A stretch of DNA of 64,000 bases from AWTP1-13 sp963797005 (lineage in GTDB: Bacteria > Pseudomonadota > Alphaproteobacteria > Rhizobiales > Hyphomicrobiaceae), in the NCBI GenBank assembly GCA_963797005.1, contig CAWCOF010000004.1:134407-198406 (forward strand). The letters run 5' to 3'. The translations under genes and the position numbers were made by a program. Below, in pieces: positions 33,632-43,089 of this stretch. The number at the start of each line of letters is the position of its first letter. The first letter of the stretch is position 1. The notes under the pieces were generated by a model. It searched no databases. It was given only the letters and a program-made list of their open reading frames with translations, and was not told where the DNA came from.

Positions 33632-34984
33632 CTATTGATCCGCGAGAACTACCCCCTTCTCCCAGTCGCTCGGAAACCCGCGGACAATGACGCGGCGCGC
33701 AACTTGCGCACAGAGTGGCATTGCAGTCATGAGCAACTTTATGGGTTGCACGTTCCCTTTCCTTCTTCTCTTCAACGTCCCCTCATGAACTGCGGTCGAG
33801 CGCAAATCGTAGGCCACCTTTAGTGCTTCAAAGGTACGGGCCTTGCGCGTACCGAGACCGCCAAGGAAGGTAGCGCCCCTAACTGCAAGCCGAAACCTTA
33901 TCTCGGTACCAGGGGTGTGGTGGAGGAGGATCGCTTCGAGCGCGATGCCTAGGTCAATGGCAATGTCTACTTGATCCATCTTGCGCCTCGCTCGGTTCAG
34001 ACGATCAAGGGCAATCCTGAGCGAATTCTTCTCATCCGCTTTGAGCTGCGCAAAGCGCGATACGAGCAGCAGCAGCAAGCGGCGGTTGGGAGCCGATGGC
34101 GCTGCGCGAAACCAATCCGTTCCATCGCCAAACTGAAAGCTTCGCCCAGATATTGAATTACCAATGGGATTGTCGAGCATGGTCCATGAACCCATTATCC
34201 CTATTGGTTTATTCATCGTCGCAACCAAGCAGTGCTTCAGGTCGTGCGCCTCTGTGGCCCTCAAGAAGTGCTCTTCCATCTTGATGCCAGAGCGTTCGAC
34301 CTCATCATGCGAAGCGAACAAAACCTGTCTTCGGGGACCCGCAAGCCTTATGGCGCAAGACGGAGGGAGCGGAGGCGGATGTAAGCTGTTGGTATCCCAA
34401 AAGGCGGACGAAAGCCGTTCCTTTTGCGAACAATTGGGCACATCGTCCCATTGGATCAGGCCCAAACCAGGCTTGACCTCGATCGGTCTGTCTACTTTCA
34501 CGCCGCTAAGAGCAAAGTAGGTCTGCCCCGTCGCGGCCCGGTCAGCCGCAAATTGCTGTGCTTGCTTGAGTAGTTCCGAAACTGACCCACCTTCAATTGC
34601 TTCGCTGAGAACCAAAGTCGCCAGCATGTGGTCTTGAACTGGCATACCCAGTCCTCCCACCTGCACCCAGCCGGAACGCAACAGGCCAAATAAGTCATCC
34701 GCATTCAAACCGGTTTTGAAGGCATGCGCCTTAGTGCCCTTCTTCTCCACGAAATCGGAGATAATCAGTCCTCTCGACGATGGCGCGTATGTTGCCAAGC
34801 CCGGCTGATCCTTATCCATTTCGGCAATTGCGTCCGCGGCAGCGCGTTCATGCGAATTCGCCTTCATCTTCGGCATTTCTCGGCTAGCTCCCAAGGCAAT
34901 CAAGCTCGACATCGCGATGGCGAGGCTTAGCGCAACCCATGGGTGCTCGACCTGAGGGGGCGCTGACAAAGCCTCATTACCCAC
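33632..34984 (-). CDS. HEPN-domain protein, lone accessory gene
   Basis: A 450-residue protein in DNA of clearly lower GC than its neighbours. There is a possible membrane helix near the N-terminus (about residues 15-32), then a long region of no family I know. The C-terminal 120 residues match the ApeA-type HEPN domain: DIAIDLGIALEAILL, EIRFRLAVRGATFLGG and YDLRSTAVHEG. Arg395 and His400 make the Rx4H motif of HEPN ribonucleases. HEPN proteins of this group occur in anti-phage and toxin systems. No partner antitoxin is visible. The GTG start at 34984 is uncertain; ATG codons lie 25-40 codons downstream. Confidence 0.7.
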   Translation of the reverse strand: MGNEALSAPPQVEHPWVALSLAIAMSSLIALGASREMPKMKANSHERAAADAIAEMDKDQPGLATYAPSSRGLIISDFVEKKGTKAHAFKTGLNADDLFGLLRSGWVQVGGLGMPVQDHMLATLVLSEAIEGGSVSELLKQAQQFAADRAATGQTYFALSGVKVDRPIEVKPGLGLIQWDDVPNCSQKERLSSAFWDTNSLHPPPLPPSCAIRLAGPRRQVLFASHDEVERSGIKMEEHFLRATEAHDLKHCLVATMNKPIGIMGSWTMLDNPIGNSISGRSFQFGDGTDWFRAAPSAPNRRLLLLLVSRFAQLKADEKNSLRIALDRLNRARRKMDQVDIAIDLGIALEAILLHHTPGTEIRFRLAVRGATFLGGLGTRKARTFEALKVAYDLRSTAVHEGTLKRRRKGNVQPIKLLMTAMPLCAQVARRVIVRGFPSDWEKGVVLADQ

Positions 34985-35098
34985 AATTCAGAGCCCTATA
35001 GGCACGTTTTGGCCAGGTTTCGAGGGGACAGCAAGGTGGGCGCACCACTTTTCGAGTGCGGCTAGTACCCGCTTTCGCCGGAGGTCGACTCGCAAGCG

Positions 35099-35150
35099 GC
35101 CCGCGCGTGCTCCCCTCCCCCTTGCGGGGAGGGGTCGGGGGTGGGGGTAA
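35099..35150. repeat. CCCCTCCCCC/GGGGAGGGG palindrome left of the IS481 element
   Basis: Pyrimidine and purine arms (from about 35108) pair around a TTGC loop, followed by GTCGGGGGTGGGGG. It is the same repeat class as at 16937-17212 and on the other side of the IS481 element at 38164-38206. Confidence 0.65.
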
Positions 35151-35230
35151 AGAACTTGGGGCGTCCTCGCATTGTCCGACCGGGTTGATTCCTGACATTT
35201 TGGACCGGGCTGATGGCTGACACTATTCGC

Positions 35231-35803
35231 TCATTGTTGCGCCGTCACCGCCGTTTGCGGAGCGGCGCGCAGTCGCGCCCGCGGCGGAGCAAAGCGCAGG
35301 AAACGGCGGTCGCGATCGATCACGCCGAGGTCCCGATTGCAGAAGCGCACGATCGCGGCGCCGGTCGCGTGCTCGGCAAGCCCGACGAGCTCGCCCGCCA
35401 GCGCCTCGCCGATGAACACGTGCTCGCCCCGCCACTTGATGTCGCCCAGCGGTCGCACGCGGCGGACTTCGTGGTCTGCGTCGTACCAAGGGTCGTGCAG
35501 GCGCGTCGGCAGGGTGCGGCCGGGCGGCTGCCAGCGCGTCGCCGGCGGCGCCTGCCCGAGCGCCTCGTGCGGCCGCTCCTCGTTGTAGTGCGCCCGGAAG
35601 CGGTCGAACCGCGCCTGTTGCTCGCTCGTATTGGCTGCGGCCGGCGTGGAGGTCTGAGCCTTGAGGGTCCGGTGCATGCGCTCGTGCCGGCCGTTGTCCT
35701 GCGGGCTCGACGGCGCAATGTAGCGCGGCTCGATGCCGAGCTTGAGCCACCACACCGACAGCGCCGACAGACCGCCGGCTCCCGTCGAGCCAAACGGCGA
35801 TCC
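35231..35803 (-). pseudogene. IS481-like transposase, C-terminal part
   Basis: These 190 codons run from GSPFGSTGAGGLSAL to the stop at 35231. They hold the end of the rve catalytic core (LGIEPRYIAPSSPQDNGRHERMHRTL, with the third acidic residue in the HERMHRTL helix, then ARFDRFRAHYNEERPHEALGQ) and a C-terminal beta domain. The first codon joins exactly to the AAC codon at 37441 of the N-terminal part if the nested element is removed, so the gene was intact until that insertion. Confidence 0.88.
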
Positions 35804-35891
35804 GTAGCACATCAGGAACTGGCTCGACGGAGGCCCTGAGCGCCTGCGGAGGATCAAAGCTCAAGCGGGCGGTCAGGGCCGGGCCGCAGAT

Positions 35892-35926
35892 CTCTAAAGT
35901 GAAGGTGTCGAATCTACACTTTGGAG
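35892..35926. promoter_or_regulatory. hairpin just before the IS110 transposase start
   Basis: CTCTAAAGTG (35892-35901) pairs with CACTTTGGAG (35917-35926), with one G-T pair and a 15-nt loop, ending 10 bp before the ATG at 35937. It could hide the ribosome site and restrain transposase translation, or be part of a structured end. Inference only. Confidence 0.4.
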
Positions 35927-35936
35927 AAGCCCGACC

Positions 35937-37229
35937 ATGACCAGTCGAGAGCCTACGCCAGCCGACGCCGTGCTGGTAGCCATCGATATCTCGAAGCTGC
36001 GCAATGACGTGCTTATCGAGCGCCCCGGCATCGTTCGCCGCAAGCGGCTAGTGGTGCTCAACACCAGAGCCGAGCATGACCGTTTCGTCGAGCTGCTTGG
36101 CAACCTGGGAAGGCCCGTGATTGCTGGCTTCGAGGCCACCGGTAACTATCACCGACCGCTTGCGTATCGGTTGCTGGAAGCGGGAGTGGCCCTGCGGCTC
36201 GTGTCATCTGTCGCCCTCGCCCGAACACGCGAGGCGCTGCACAACGGCTGGGACAAGAACGATCCGAAGGATGCTCAGGTCATCCTGCACATGCTCAGGA
36301 TTGGCGCCACGCAGACCTATTGCGATCCGATCCGCGCCGGCATTCACAATATCCAAGAGCTCTCGAAGACCCACGAGGTCGTCTCCAAAGCCAAGACCGA
36401 GCTCTGGCATCGGCTACTGACGCACTATCTGCCGCTCTATTTCCCCGAGATTGCGCGCTTCGCCGGCAACTCACGCAGCGATTGGTTCCTGGCCTTCATC
36501 GAGCAGTTCCCGACGCCGGCGAGCATCACCGCCTTCGCAAAGGAAGACTTTGTCAGCGCTGCCTGGGATGTCGTCGGCAAGAAGGTGTCGAAAGCTCGAC
36601 TTTTGGCCGATATTTACGAGACCGCGGGCTCTTCTATCGGCTTGCCGTTGGCGCTCGGCAGCCCGGCGATTGCGATGTTCCGCATGATGGTTGCTGAGGG
36701 CCGCAGCCTGATCCGACAGCGGGACGTCATCGAGGCCCAGGCGCACGCCCTCCTCAGCGAGAACGCTGACTACAATCGCTTGCGCCAGGTGCCAGGCATT
36801 GGTCCAATCAATGCTATGACCATTCTTGCCGAAGCCGGTGACCTGCGGCGCTTCGGCCACCATCGCCAGTTCCTGAAGTTCTGCGGTCTCGATCTCGCCA
36901 CCCATCAGTCCGGACAGTTCCGCGGTCGCACCAAGCTTTCCAAGTTTGGCAACGCCCGGCTGAGACGCGCCTTCTGGATGGCTGCCCACGTCGCCATCCG
37001 CCAGCGAGACAATAGCTTCCGAGCCAAGTACGAGCGCTACATCGCCAAGGATCGCGACAACGCCGATCTCAAGCGCAAGGCGCTGACTGCCATTACCGCC
37101 AAGATGGCGCGCACCGTGCATGCCGTCATCAAGACCGGTTCCGACTATCGACCCTTCTTCGAAGGGCCGATGCCAAGCGGGAGAACCTCTCTCAGCAAGT
37201 GCCGTGAGGGCGCATCAGCGACCCTGTAG
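35937..37229 (+). CDS. IS110-family transposase (intact)
   Basis: A 430-residue transposase. The N-terminal RuvC-like DEDD domain shows Asp17 (AIDISK), Glu66 (FEATGNYH), and Asp109 and Asp112 (DKNDPKDA). The C-terminal Tnp20 domain has VPGIGPINAMTIL and CGLDLATHQSGQF, where Ser325 is the expected recombinase nucleophile. IS110 enzymes recombine a circular donor with a target guided by a bridge RNA encoded in the element. The protein is full length, with all catalytic residues present. The ATG at 35937 follows a GGAGAAG ribosome site. Confidence 0.95.
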   Translation: MTSREPTPADAVLVAIDISKLRNDVLIERPGIVRRKRLVVLNTRAEHDRFVELLGNLGRPVIAGFEATGNYHRPLAYRLLEAGVALRLVSSVALARTREALHNGWDKNDPKDAQVILHMLRIGATQTYCDPIRAGIHNIQELSKTHEVVSKAKTELWHRLLTHYLPLYFPEIARFAGNSRSDWFLAFIEQFPTPASITAFAKEDFVSAAWDVVGKKVSKARLLADIYETAGSSIGLPLALGSPAIAMFRMMVAEGRSLIRQRDVIEAQAHALLSENADYNRLRQVPGIGPINAMTILAEAGDLRRFGHHRQFLKFCGLDLATHQSGQFRGRTKLSKFGNARLRRAFWMAAHVAIRQRDNSFRAKYERYIAKDRDNADLKRKALTAITAKMARTVHAVIKTGSDYRPFFEGPMPSGRTSLSKCREGASATL

Positions 37230-37440
37230 ATAATGCTCGGGTCTTCCGCTTGGAACTGCATCTCGTGTTGAGGACGGTGAGGGCCGATGTACCGCGTTGA
37301 GGACCCTGTGTTCGCTATGGCCGAGAGCTCATTCCTTGACGGCGGAAGCCGCTTGGACGACGTTGATCTTAGATCCGCTGATCACCTTCAGCGGACGGAG
37401 ATCTGTTGCCGCCCGGATGCCACAATTCCTGACGTAGGAC
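37230..37440 (+). ncRNA. predicted bridge RNA region of the IS110 element
   Basis: The 211 bp between the transposase stop and the right end hold no ORF. The region contains a perfect 8-bp hairpin, TCCGCTGA/TCAGCGGA (37374-37395), and a short GCGG/CCGC stem near 37343. In IS1111-type elements the bridge RNA is expected in the 3' non-coding end, so this is the likely location. The exact RNA ends and guide loops cannot be read with confidence by eye. Confidence 0.45.
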
Positions 37441-38070
37441 GTTGTCGGAACGGATCGCCTCCGGCAGGCCGACCGCCTCGAAAACCCGCTCACAAGCCCC
37501 TCTCACACCGGCCCACGTCGGCTCCACGATCCGCACCTCGATCAGATACCGGCTCGTCGCATCCGTGATCGTCAAGGGATCGCAGCGCTCGCCGTCGGCT
37601 GTGCGGAACCAGCCCTTGAAGTCGATCGCCCATTCCTCGTTCGCCACCGTGGCAGCAGCCACGACCTCGCCCTGCGCAAGCGCCCGGCGGCGGCGCCGAC
37701 GCGCCTCGATGAGACCCTCTCGCTTGAGGATATCGCCGATCGTGGAGGCTGCCGGCCAGGCCACATCCGGCGCCGTGCGCTCCAGCCATGCCTTGATCTT
37801 CTTCGGGCCGAAATGCGGAAACCGCCGCCGCACCGCAACGATGCGATCGGCTTGCCGGTCCGGCGTCGCGTGCGTACAGCGCTCGACCGCGTGGCTGCGA
37901 TCCTCAAACCAGTGCGCCTCCCCGCTCTCGCGGCGGCGCTTCCAGAGGTAGAACGTCTCCCGGCTGATGCCGTGCCGCCGGCACAGCTCCGCAACCGTGA
38001 AAACGCCCGTCTCGTACTCCCCAAACAACGCGATACGCTCTTCCACAGGACAGGTCTCCTTGAAAGGCAT
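37441..38070 (-). pseudogene. IS481-like transposase, N-terminal part
   Basis: 210 codons from ATG 38070. FGEYETGVFTVAELCRRHGISRETFYLWKRR is the helix-turn-helix, followed by RFPHFGPKKIKAWLERT and the start of the rve domain, NEEWAIDFKGWF with the first catalytic Asp. The match stops at AIRSDN (37441), the point where the nested IS110 element begins. Read-through into the IS110 end adds about 24 foreign codons. With the C-terminal part at 35231-35803 it makes one 400-residue transposase. Confidence 0.88.
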
Positions 38071-38163
38071 CGCCCGATCTCCTCGAATCGAACGATCACC
38101 TTGACCTGTCAGGAATCAACCCGGTCTAAACTGTCAGGACTCAGCCCGGTTCATACCCATTTT

Positions 38164-38206
38164 CACCCCACCCCTAACCCCTCCCCGTCAAAGGGGAGGG
38201 GAATCC
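38164..38206. repeat. CCCCTAACCCCTCCCC/GGGGAGGGG palindrome right of the IS481 element
   Basis: Pyrimidine arm around 38168-38187 and purine arm GGGGAGGGG near 38194-38202, with a GTCAAA loop. It is the same class as the palindrome left of the IS element and the array before mtaB. Confidence 0.6.
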
Positions 38207-38425
38207 GGTTGAGCCAGCTTCCTGCGTCACGCTTCATTGATTCCAGGTACGAGGCACTCACCTTTGCAGGCGTGGTGGTCATAGCCCTTGCCCGAGCAGC
38301 GACGGTTGGAGTGATCGAGCAGCAAGTCGCGGATGTTCTCCAACAAGCTTTCTACGACCTGCCGCGTAGTTGATCGCCGGCCGCAAGCATCGCACTCCTC
38401 ACCGCCTCGGTGAAGGAGGCTTGCG

Positions 38426-39315
38426 ATGAACGAGCGGTTCGGGGTCGGCGTGGCGGTTGTGTCGTCGTCTTGCGGGGCCGGCGCGGCGGTGGCGACGCGC
38501 TATCTGATCGGCGCCGCCGATCCGATCACGCTTGCCGCCATCCGCTTCGGCGGCGGCGTGCTGTGCCTGCTGCCGCTGGCGCTGCTGTTGCGCGTGGCCT
38601 GGCCGCAGCGCGGCGACTGGGCGGCGGTGGCGGGCCTCGGCTTTATGTTTTATGCGGTGTTCTTCGTGTTCTACAACGTGGCGCTCGCCTACACGACGGT
38701 GGCGCGCGGCACGCTGGCGCTCTCGACGCTTGCCCCTGATGACCATGCTGGTCGGTGCGGCGTCTCGGCATCGAGGCGCTCAGCGCGCGCAAGACGACGG
38801 GCGTTCTGCTGGCCATGCTGGGCGTGGCCGTCGCGCTTGCCGCCGGGCTTGCCAATGCACCGGCGGGCGCCTGGCGCGGCGACCTCATCATGGCCGCCGC
38901 GACCTTGTGCATGGCGCTCTACAACGTCTGGTCGCGACCCTACATCCAGCGCTCGAGCGCGCTGGGCTTTTTGACGTTCGGCATGGCCGTGGGCGGCGGC
39001 GCGCTGGTGCTGGTCAGCCTCGTTTCCGGTGGCGCGGGACGGATCGCGGAGTTCGGTGCAACCCAATGGATCGCCGCCCTCTATCTCGCGGCCGGCGGCG
39101 GGGCGCTCGCGTTCTTCCTCTGGGTCTACGCCCTGCAGCACGCGAGCCCGACGCGCGTTGCCAACACCATGACGGTCAATCCGCTGGTCGCCGGCGTGCT
39201 GGCCGCGGTCCTGCTGGACGAGCCGATCTCGCTCAACCTGATCGTCGGGCTCCTCGCCGTGTTCGCCGGCATCTTCATCGCGACCACGGACCGGCCCATC
39301 AAACCTGCGCCCTGA
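38426..39315 (+). pseudogene. EamA/DMT-family transporter, frameshifted
   Basis: An EamA drug/metabolite exporter of about 295 residues in two main frames. The first half runs from MNERFGVGVAVVSSSCGAGA through ADPITLAAIRFGGGVLCLLPLAL to YTTVARGTLALSTL near 38735. The second half, GIEALSARKTTGVLLAMLGVAVAL to ATTDRPIKPAP, is one frame over and ends at 39315. A short stretch between them (PLMTMLVGAA, 38735-38765) is in the third frame, so two indels within 40 bp are needed. All ten helices are otherwise present; the gene may be intact apart from sequence error. Confidence 0.75.
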
Positions 39316-39338
39316 GAGAAGAATGGCCGCGCGAGATC

Positions 39339-40056
39339 CTACTGCCCGAGCAGCAGCACCAGGGGCGGGATGATCAGGCAGAGGCCGTACAACGCGTAGA
39401 CGTCGGCCGCGTAGCGCAGCCATGCCCAGGTTCGCTCCTCCCACCTGGCGCCGCGCTCGGTCCTGGCCATCAGGTAGTCGACGCGCGCATGGTTGAAGGG
39501 GCAGCCGCGCACCACCTCGCTATAGCGCCGGCGGAAGTCCTGAATGAGCGCGGCATCCGGCGCCCGAGTCAGCTTGAGCTCGTGATGGAGGTCGTTCACG
39601 CCCAGCGCGCAGGCGTGCATGAGGTGCGCTTTCATTCGGTAGTCGTTCATCGACTCGATCAGGGCCAGCACCAGCGTGAAGATCGACGACATGATCGACA
39701 CCAGCGTGATCAGCCGGTTGGCCGCCGGGCTCAAGCCCGCCGCCGCGTAGATCGCCTGCCACACCGAAAGGCCGACGAAATAGAGCGACACCATCGACAT
39801 GGCGAACAGCGACAGCGTCTGCTTGCGCTCGAGCCGCTCGGCGGCATTGAAGCGCGCTGCCTTGACGGTGTGCATGGCGCTCAGCAGCTGGGCGGCAGCG
39901 CGCGCATCCGGGTCACCCGGCGCGTCGGGCGCTTTGGGCGCGGCGCGCTGCCACCGCCTGCTCGATGGAGGCCACCACCTGCGGTGTGAACGCCCGCTGC
40001 GGGCGGGGGTTGGCCGCGGGCGGCGCAAACCGCGGCTCCTGGCGAGGCTCGGCCAT
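39339..40056 (-). CDS. SLATT-domain membrane protein, frameshift near the N-terminus
   Basis: A protein of about 238 residues. The C-terminal 190 residues match a SLATT domain: RFNAAERLERKQTLSLFAMSMVSLYFVGL, a second helix ITLVSIMSSIFTLVLALIES, then DYRMKAHLMHACALGVNDLHHEL and a last helix. SLATT proteins are two-transmembrane effectors often found with nucleotide-sensing SMODS or SLOG defence proteins. The ATG at 40056 has a strong GGGGGAG ribosome site and reads MAEPRQEPRFAPPAANPRPQ, but its frame ends at 39913; a one-base shift near 39960 joins it to the SLATT frame. No sensor gene is adjacent. Confidence 0.7.
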
Positions 40057-40072
40057 GGCTCCCCCTTTGGAT

Positions 40073-40147
40073 GGAGCAGGATTCACGCTTCGGCCGAGAC
40101 GTTGCGATCGAGGCAAGGCGATTCCATCCGAAGCGATCCTGCTCTAG
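40073..40147. repeat. AGAGCAGGATCG-type intergenic repeat, single-module copy
   Basis: It runs from GGAGCAGGATTCACGCTTCG to GAAGCGATCCTGCTCTAG and is nearly identical to the second module of the copy at 9295-9442 (differing in GAGACGTTG against AAACGTCG). It lies upstream of the SLATT gene. Confidence 0.8.
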
Positions 40148-40234
40148 GCGCGATGATTCGCTCACGCCGAGGTTAGGCGCGGGCGGGCTCGCCCCTGAAG
40201 GGGCGCCGGCTTGCTCGTCCACAGGACGGCACGA

Positions 40235-40504
40235 TCAATGGATGCGGAACTCGCCCTCGACCAGGCGCAACTCGGCCGGCGTGATGAGCTTCTTGTGCGC
40301 CACCGTCACGCGGAAGAGCTTGCCTTCGAGATTGGAGCTCCAGAAGTCGAGGAAGGTCTTGAGGCGCGGAAAGCGCGGATGCACATCGTACTCCTGCCAG
40401 ATGAAGCTCTGCAGCAGAGAGGGATGATCCGGCAGTCGGTAGAGAATCTCGGCCGTGGTCAGGCTGAAGCCGGCCAGTTGAGCTTGGAAGTCACGGTCAG
40501 TCAT
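40235..40504 (-). CDS. Usg-family protein
   Basis: An 89-residue protein from ATG 40504. DFQAQLAGFSLTTAEILYRLPDHPSLLQSFIWQEYDVHPRFPRL, then FLDFWSSNLEGKLFRVTVAHKKLITPAEL, matches the alphaproteobacterial Usg family over its full length. The name comes from genes upstream of aromatic amino-acid genes; no function is known. It is divergent from groES. The 14 extra codons upstream of 40504 are not conserved. Confidence 0.82.
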   Translation of the reverse strand: MTDRDFQAQLAGFSLTTAEILYRLPDHPSLLQSFIWQEYDVHPRFPRLKTFLDFWSSNLEGKLFRVTVAHKKLITPAELRLVEGEFRIH

Positions 40505-40775
40505 GGCGGTCACCTCATCCCGCTCGGACGCTTCACATTCCTGCAATCTATTCGAGATTCGCGCACGCTAGGTTGCACAGTTCACACAGAGCTACCGGTC
40601 GATCCGACTTGGCGTCGTCGCCCTCCCGCCGATCTGCGGCAGGTGAGCTTCAACCAAGCAAATCCCACTCCAGTTCCGATGCGGAGGCTGGTGTCGTGCG
40701 TGGGCAGCCTGCACTTTCCGGCAGGCGCGTGGCTGGCGGGTCACAAGACGCGTGGGCGCAATGCGGCCGCCGTTT

Positions 40776-40802
40776 TTGGCACTCATGTCTTGACACTGCT
40801 AA
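40776..40802 (+). promoter_or_regulatory. degenerate CIRCE element upstream of groES
   Basis: TTGGCACTC, nine bases, CACTGCTAA. The CIRCE consensus is TTAGCACTC-N9-GAGTGCTAA; the left arm differs at one position and the right arm at two. The N9 spacing is exact. It overlaps the predicted -35 box, so HrcA bound here would block the groESL promoter. Confidence 0.65.
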
Positions 40803-40818
40803 CGGGGTCTCGCATATA
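40790..40818 (+). promoter_or_regulatory. groES: sigma-70-type promoter of groESL
   Basis: TTGACA at 40790-40795 and CATATA at 40813-40818 with a 17-bp spacer. The -35 box is perfect and lies within the degenerate CIRCE. The leader to the groES ATG at 40922 is about 95 nt. Confidence 0.65.
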
Positions 40819-40921
40819 CCGAGCGCGGGGCTGTGTGGGCGTGGCCCTTTTCGGCCTGCCGGACACGCCGCATCACCGGATCAATTGGGATTTTCGCTTC
40901 AAAACCAGCGAGGTAGAGGCC

Positions 40922-41236
40922 ATGAAGTTTCGTCCTCTGCACGACCGGGTGGTCGTGCGCCGGATCGAGGAAGACACCAAGAGCGCGGGCGGGATCATCA
41001 TTCCCGACACCGCCAAGGAGAAGCCGGTGCAAGGCGAGATCATCGCCGTCGGCCCCGGCGCGCGCGACGAGCAGGGCAAGCTCGTCCCCCTCGACGTGAA
41101 AAAGGGCGACAAGGTGCTGTTCGGCAAGTGGTCCGGCACGGAGGTCAAGATCGACGGCGAGGAACTGCTCATCATGAAGGAGAGCGACATCCTCGGCGTG
41201 GTCGAGGGAAAAGCCAACATTCGCGCCGCGGCCTGA
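40922..41236 (+). CDS. groES: co-chaperonin GroES
   Basis: A 104-residue GroES. KFRPLHDRVVVRRIEEDTKSAGGIIIP is the family start, followed by EIIAVGPGARDE and DKVLFGKWSGTEVKIDGEELLIMKESDILGV. The mobile loop that contacts GroEL is the SAGGIIIPD segment. It caps the GroEL chamber during protein folding in the cytoplasm. It lies 118 bp before groEL, and both are served by the promoter at 40790-40818. Confidence 0.97.
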   Translation: MKFRPLHDRVVVRRIEEDTKSAGGIIIPDTAKEKPVQGEIIAVGPGARDEQGKLVPLDVKKGDKVLFGKWSGTEVKIDGEELLIMKESDILGVVEGKANIRAAA

Positions 41237-41354
41237 TCGGCCGGCTCTCGAGCACGATCGGCCGCTGAAGGGGGCGACCTCTTTAGAACGCGGCCGAACC
41301 TCCCTGCATCATCACCCGCAGGGGTCCATTCCTTCACTCCCGGAGTAGCCAATC

Positions 41355-42999
<1,645 letters not shown>

Positions 43000-43001
<2 letters not shown>

Positions 43002-43036
43002 AGCAGGATCGCTTCAGATTGAATCACCTTGCCTCA
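43000..43036. repeat. AGAGCAGGATCG-type intergenic repeat, truncated copy
   Basis: AGAGCAGGATCGCTTCAGAT continues to TTGAATCACCTTGCCTCA and then ends, matching one half of the 40073-40147 copy on the complementary strand. The groEL stop codon (42999-43001) overlaps it. Confidence 0.6.
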
Positions 43037-43055
43037 ACGGCGCGCTGGATATTGG

Positions 43056-43088
43056 GAGGCCCGGACACGCGTCCGGGCCTCTTTTGTT
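43056..43088 (+). terminator. rho-independent terminator of groESL
   Basis: An 11-bp perfect stem, GAGGCCCGGAC (43056-43066) and GTCCGGGCCTC (43071-43081), with an ACGC loop, followed by TTTTGTTG. It lies 55 bp after the groEL stop. The next gene converges from the other side and ends at 43090, so the hairpin may work in both directions. Confidence 0.85.
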
Positions 43089-43089
43089 G

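Larger units (their letters stand above)
35804..37440 (+). mobile_element. IS110-family (IS1111-type) insertion sequence
   Basis: A 1637-bp element inserted in the IS481 transposase gene between codons for Asn and Gly of the RSDNGSPF motif. Its ends share an imperfect subterminal inverted repeat: GTAGCACATCAGGAACTGG on the left, and GTCCTACGTCAGGAATTGTGG on the complement of the right end. Such subterminal repeats mark the IS1111 subgroup. GT occurs at both junctions and once in the restored target, consistent with a core dinucleotide exchange and no target duplication. The transposase gene is intact, so the element may be active. Confidence 0.9.
35178..38151 (-). mobile_element. IS481-like insertion sequence, split by a nested IS110 element
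   Basis: Imperfect terminal inverted repeats of about 46 bp lie at 35178-35223 and 38106-38151. Each holds two tandem copies of ACCGGGYTGA followed by a CTGACA, and about 38 of 46 positions match between ends. Taking out the nested IS110 element (35804-37440) leaves 1337 bp, the normal size for the family, with one 400-codon transposase gene. No target duplication is clear; both flanks are CCCCTCCCC-type palindromes. Confidence 0.85.

Noticed and set aside
38212..38373. Short ORF (about 53 codons) between the IS481 element and the EamA gene
   Set aside because: It has a hydrophobic stretch but no clear start, ribosome site or family; may be the tail of a lost gene.
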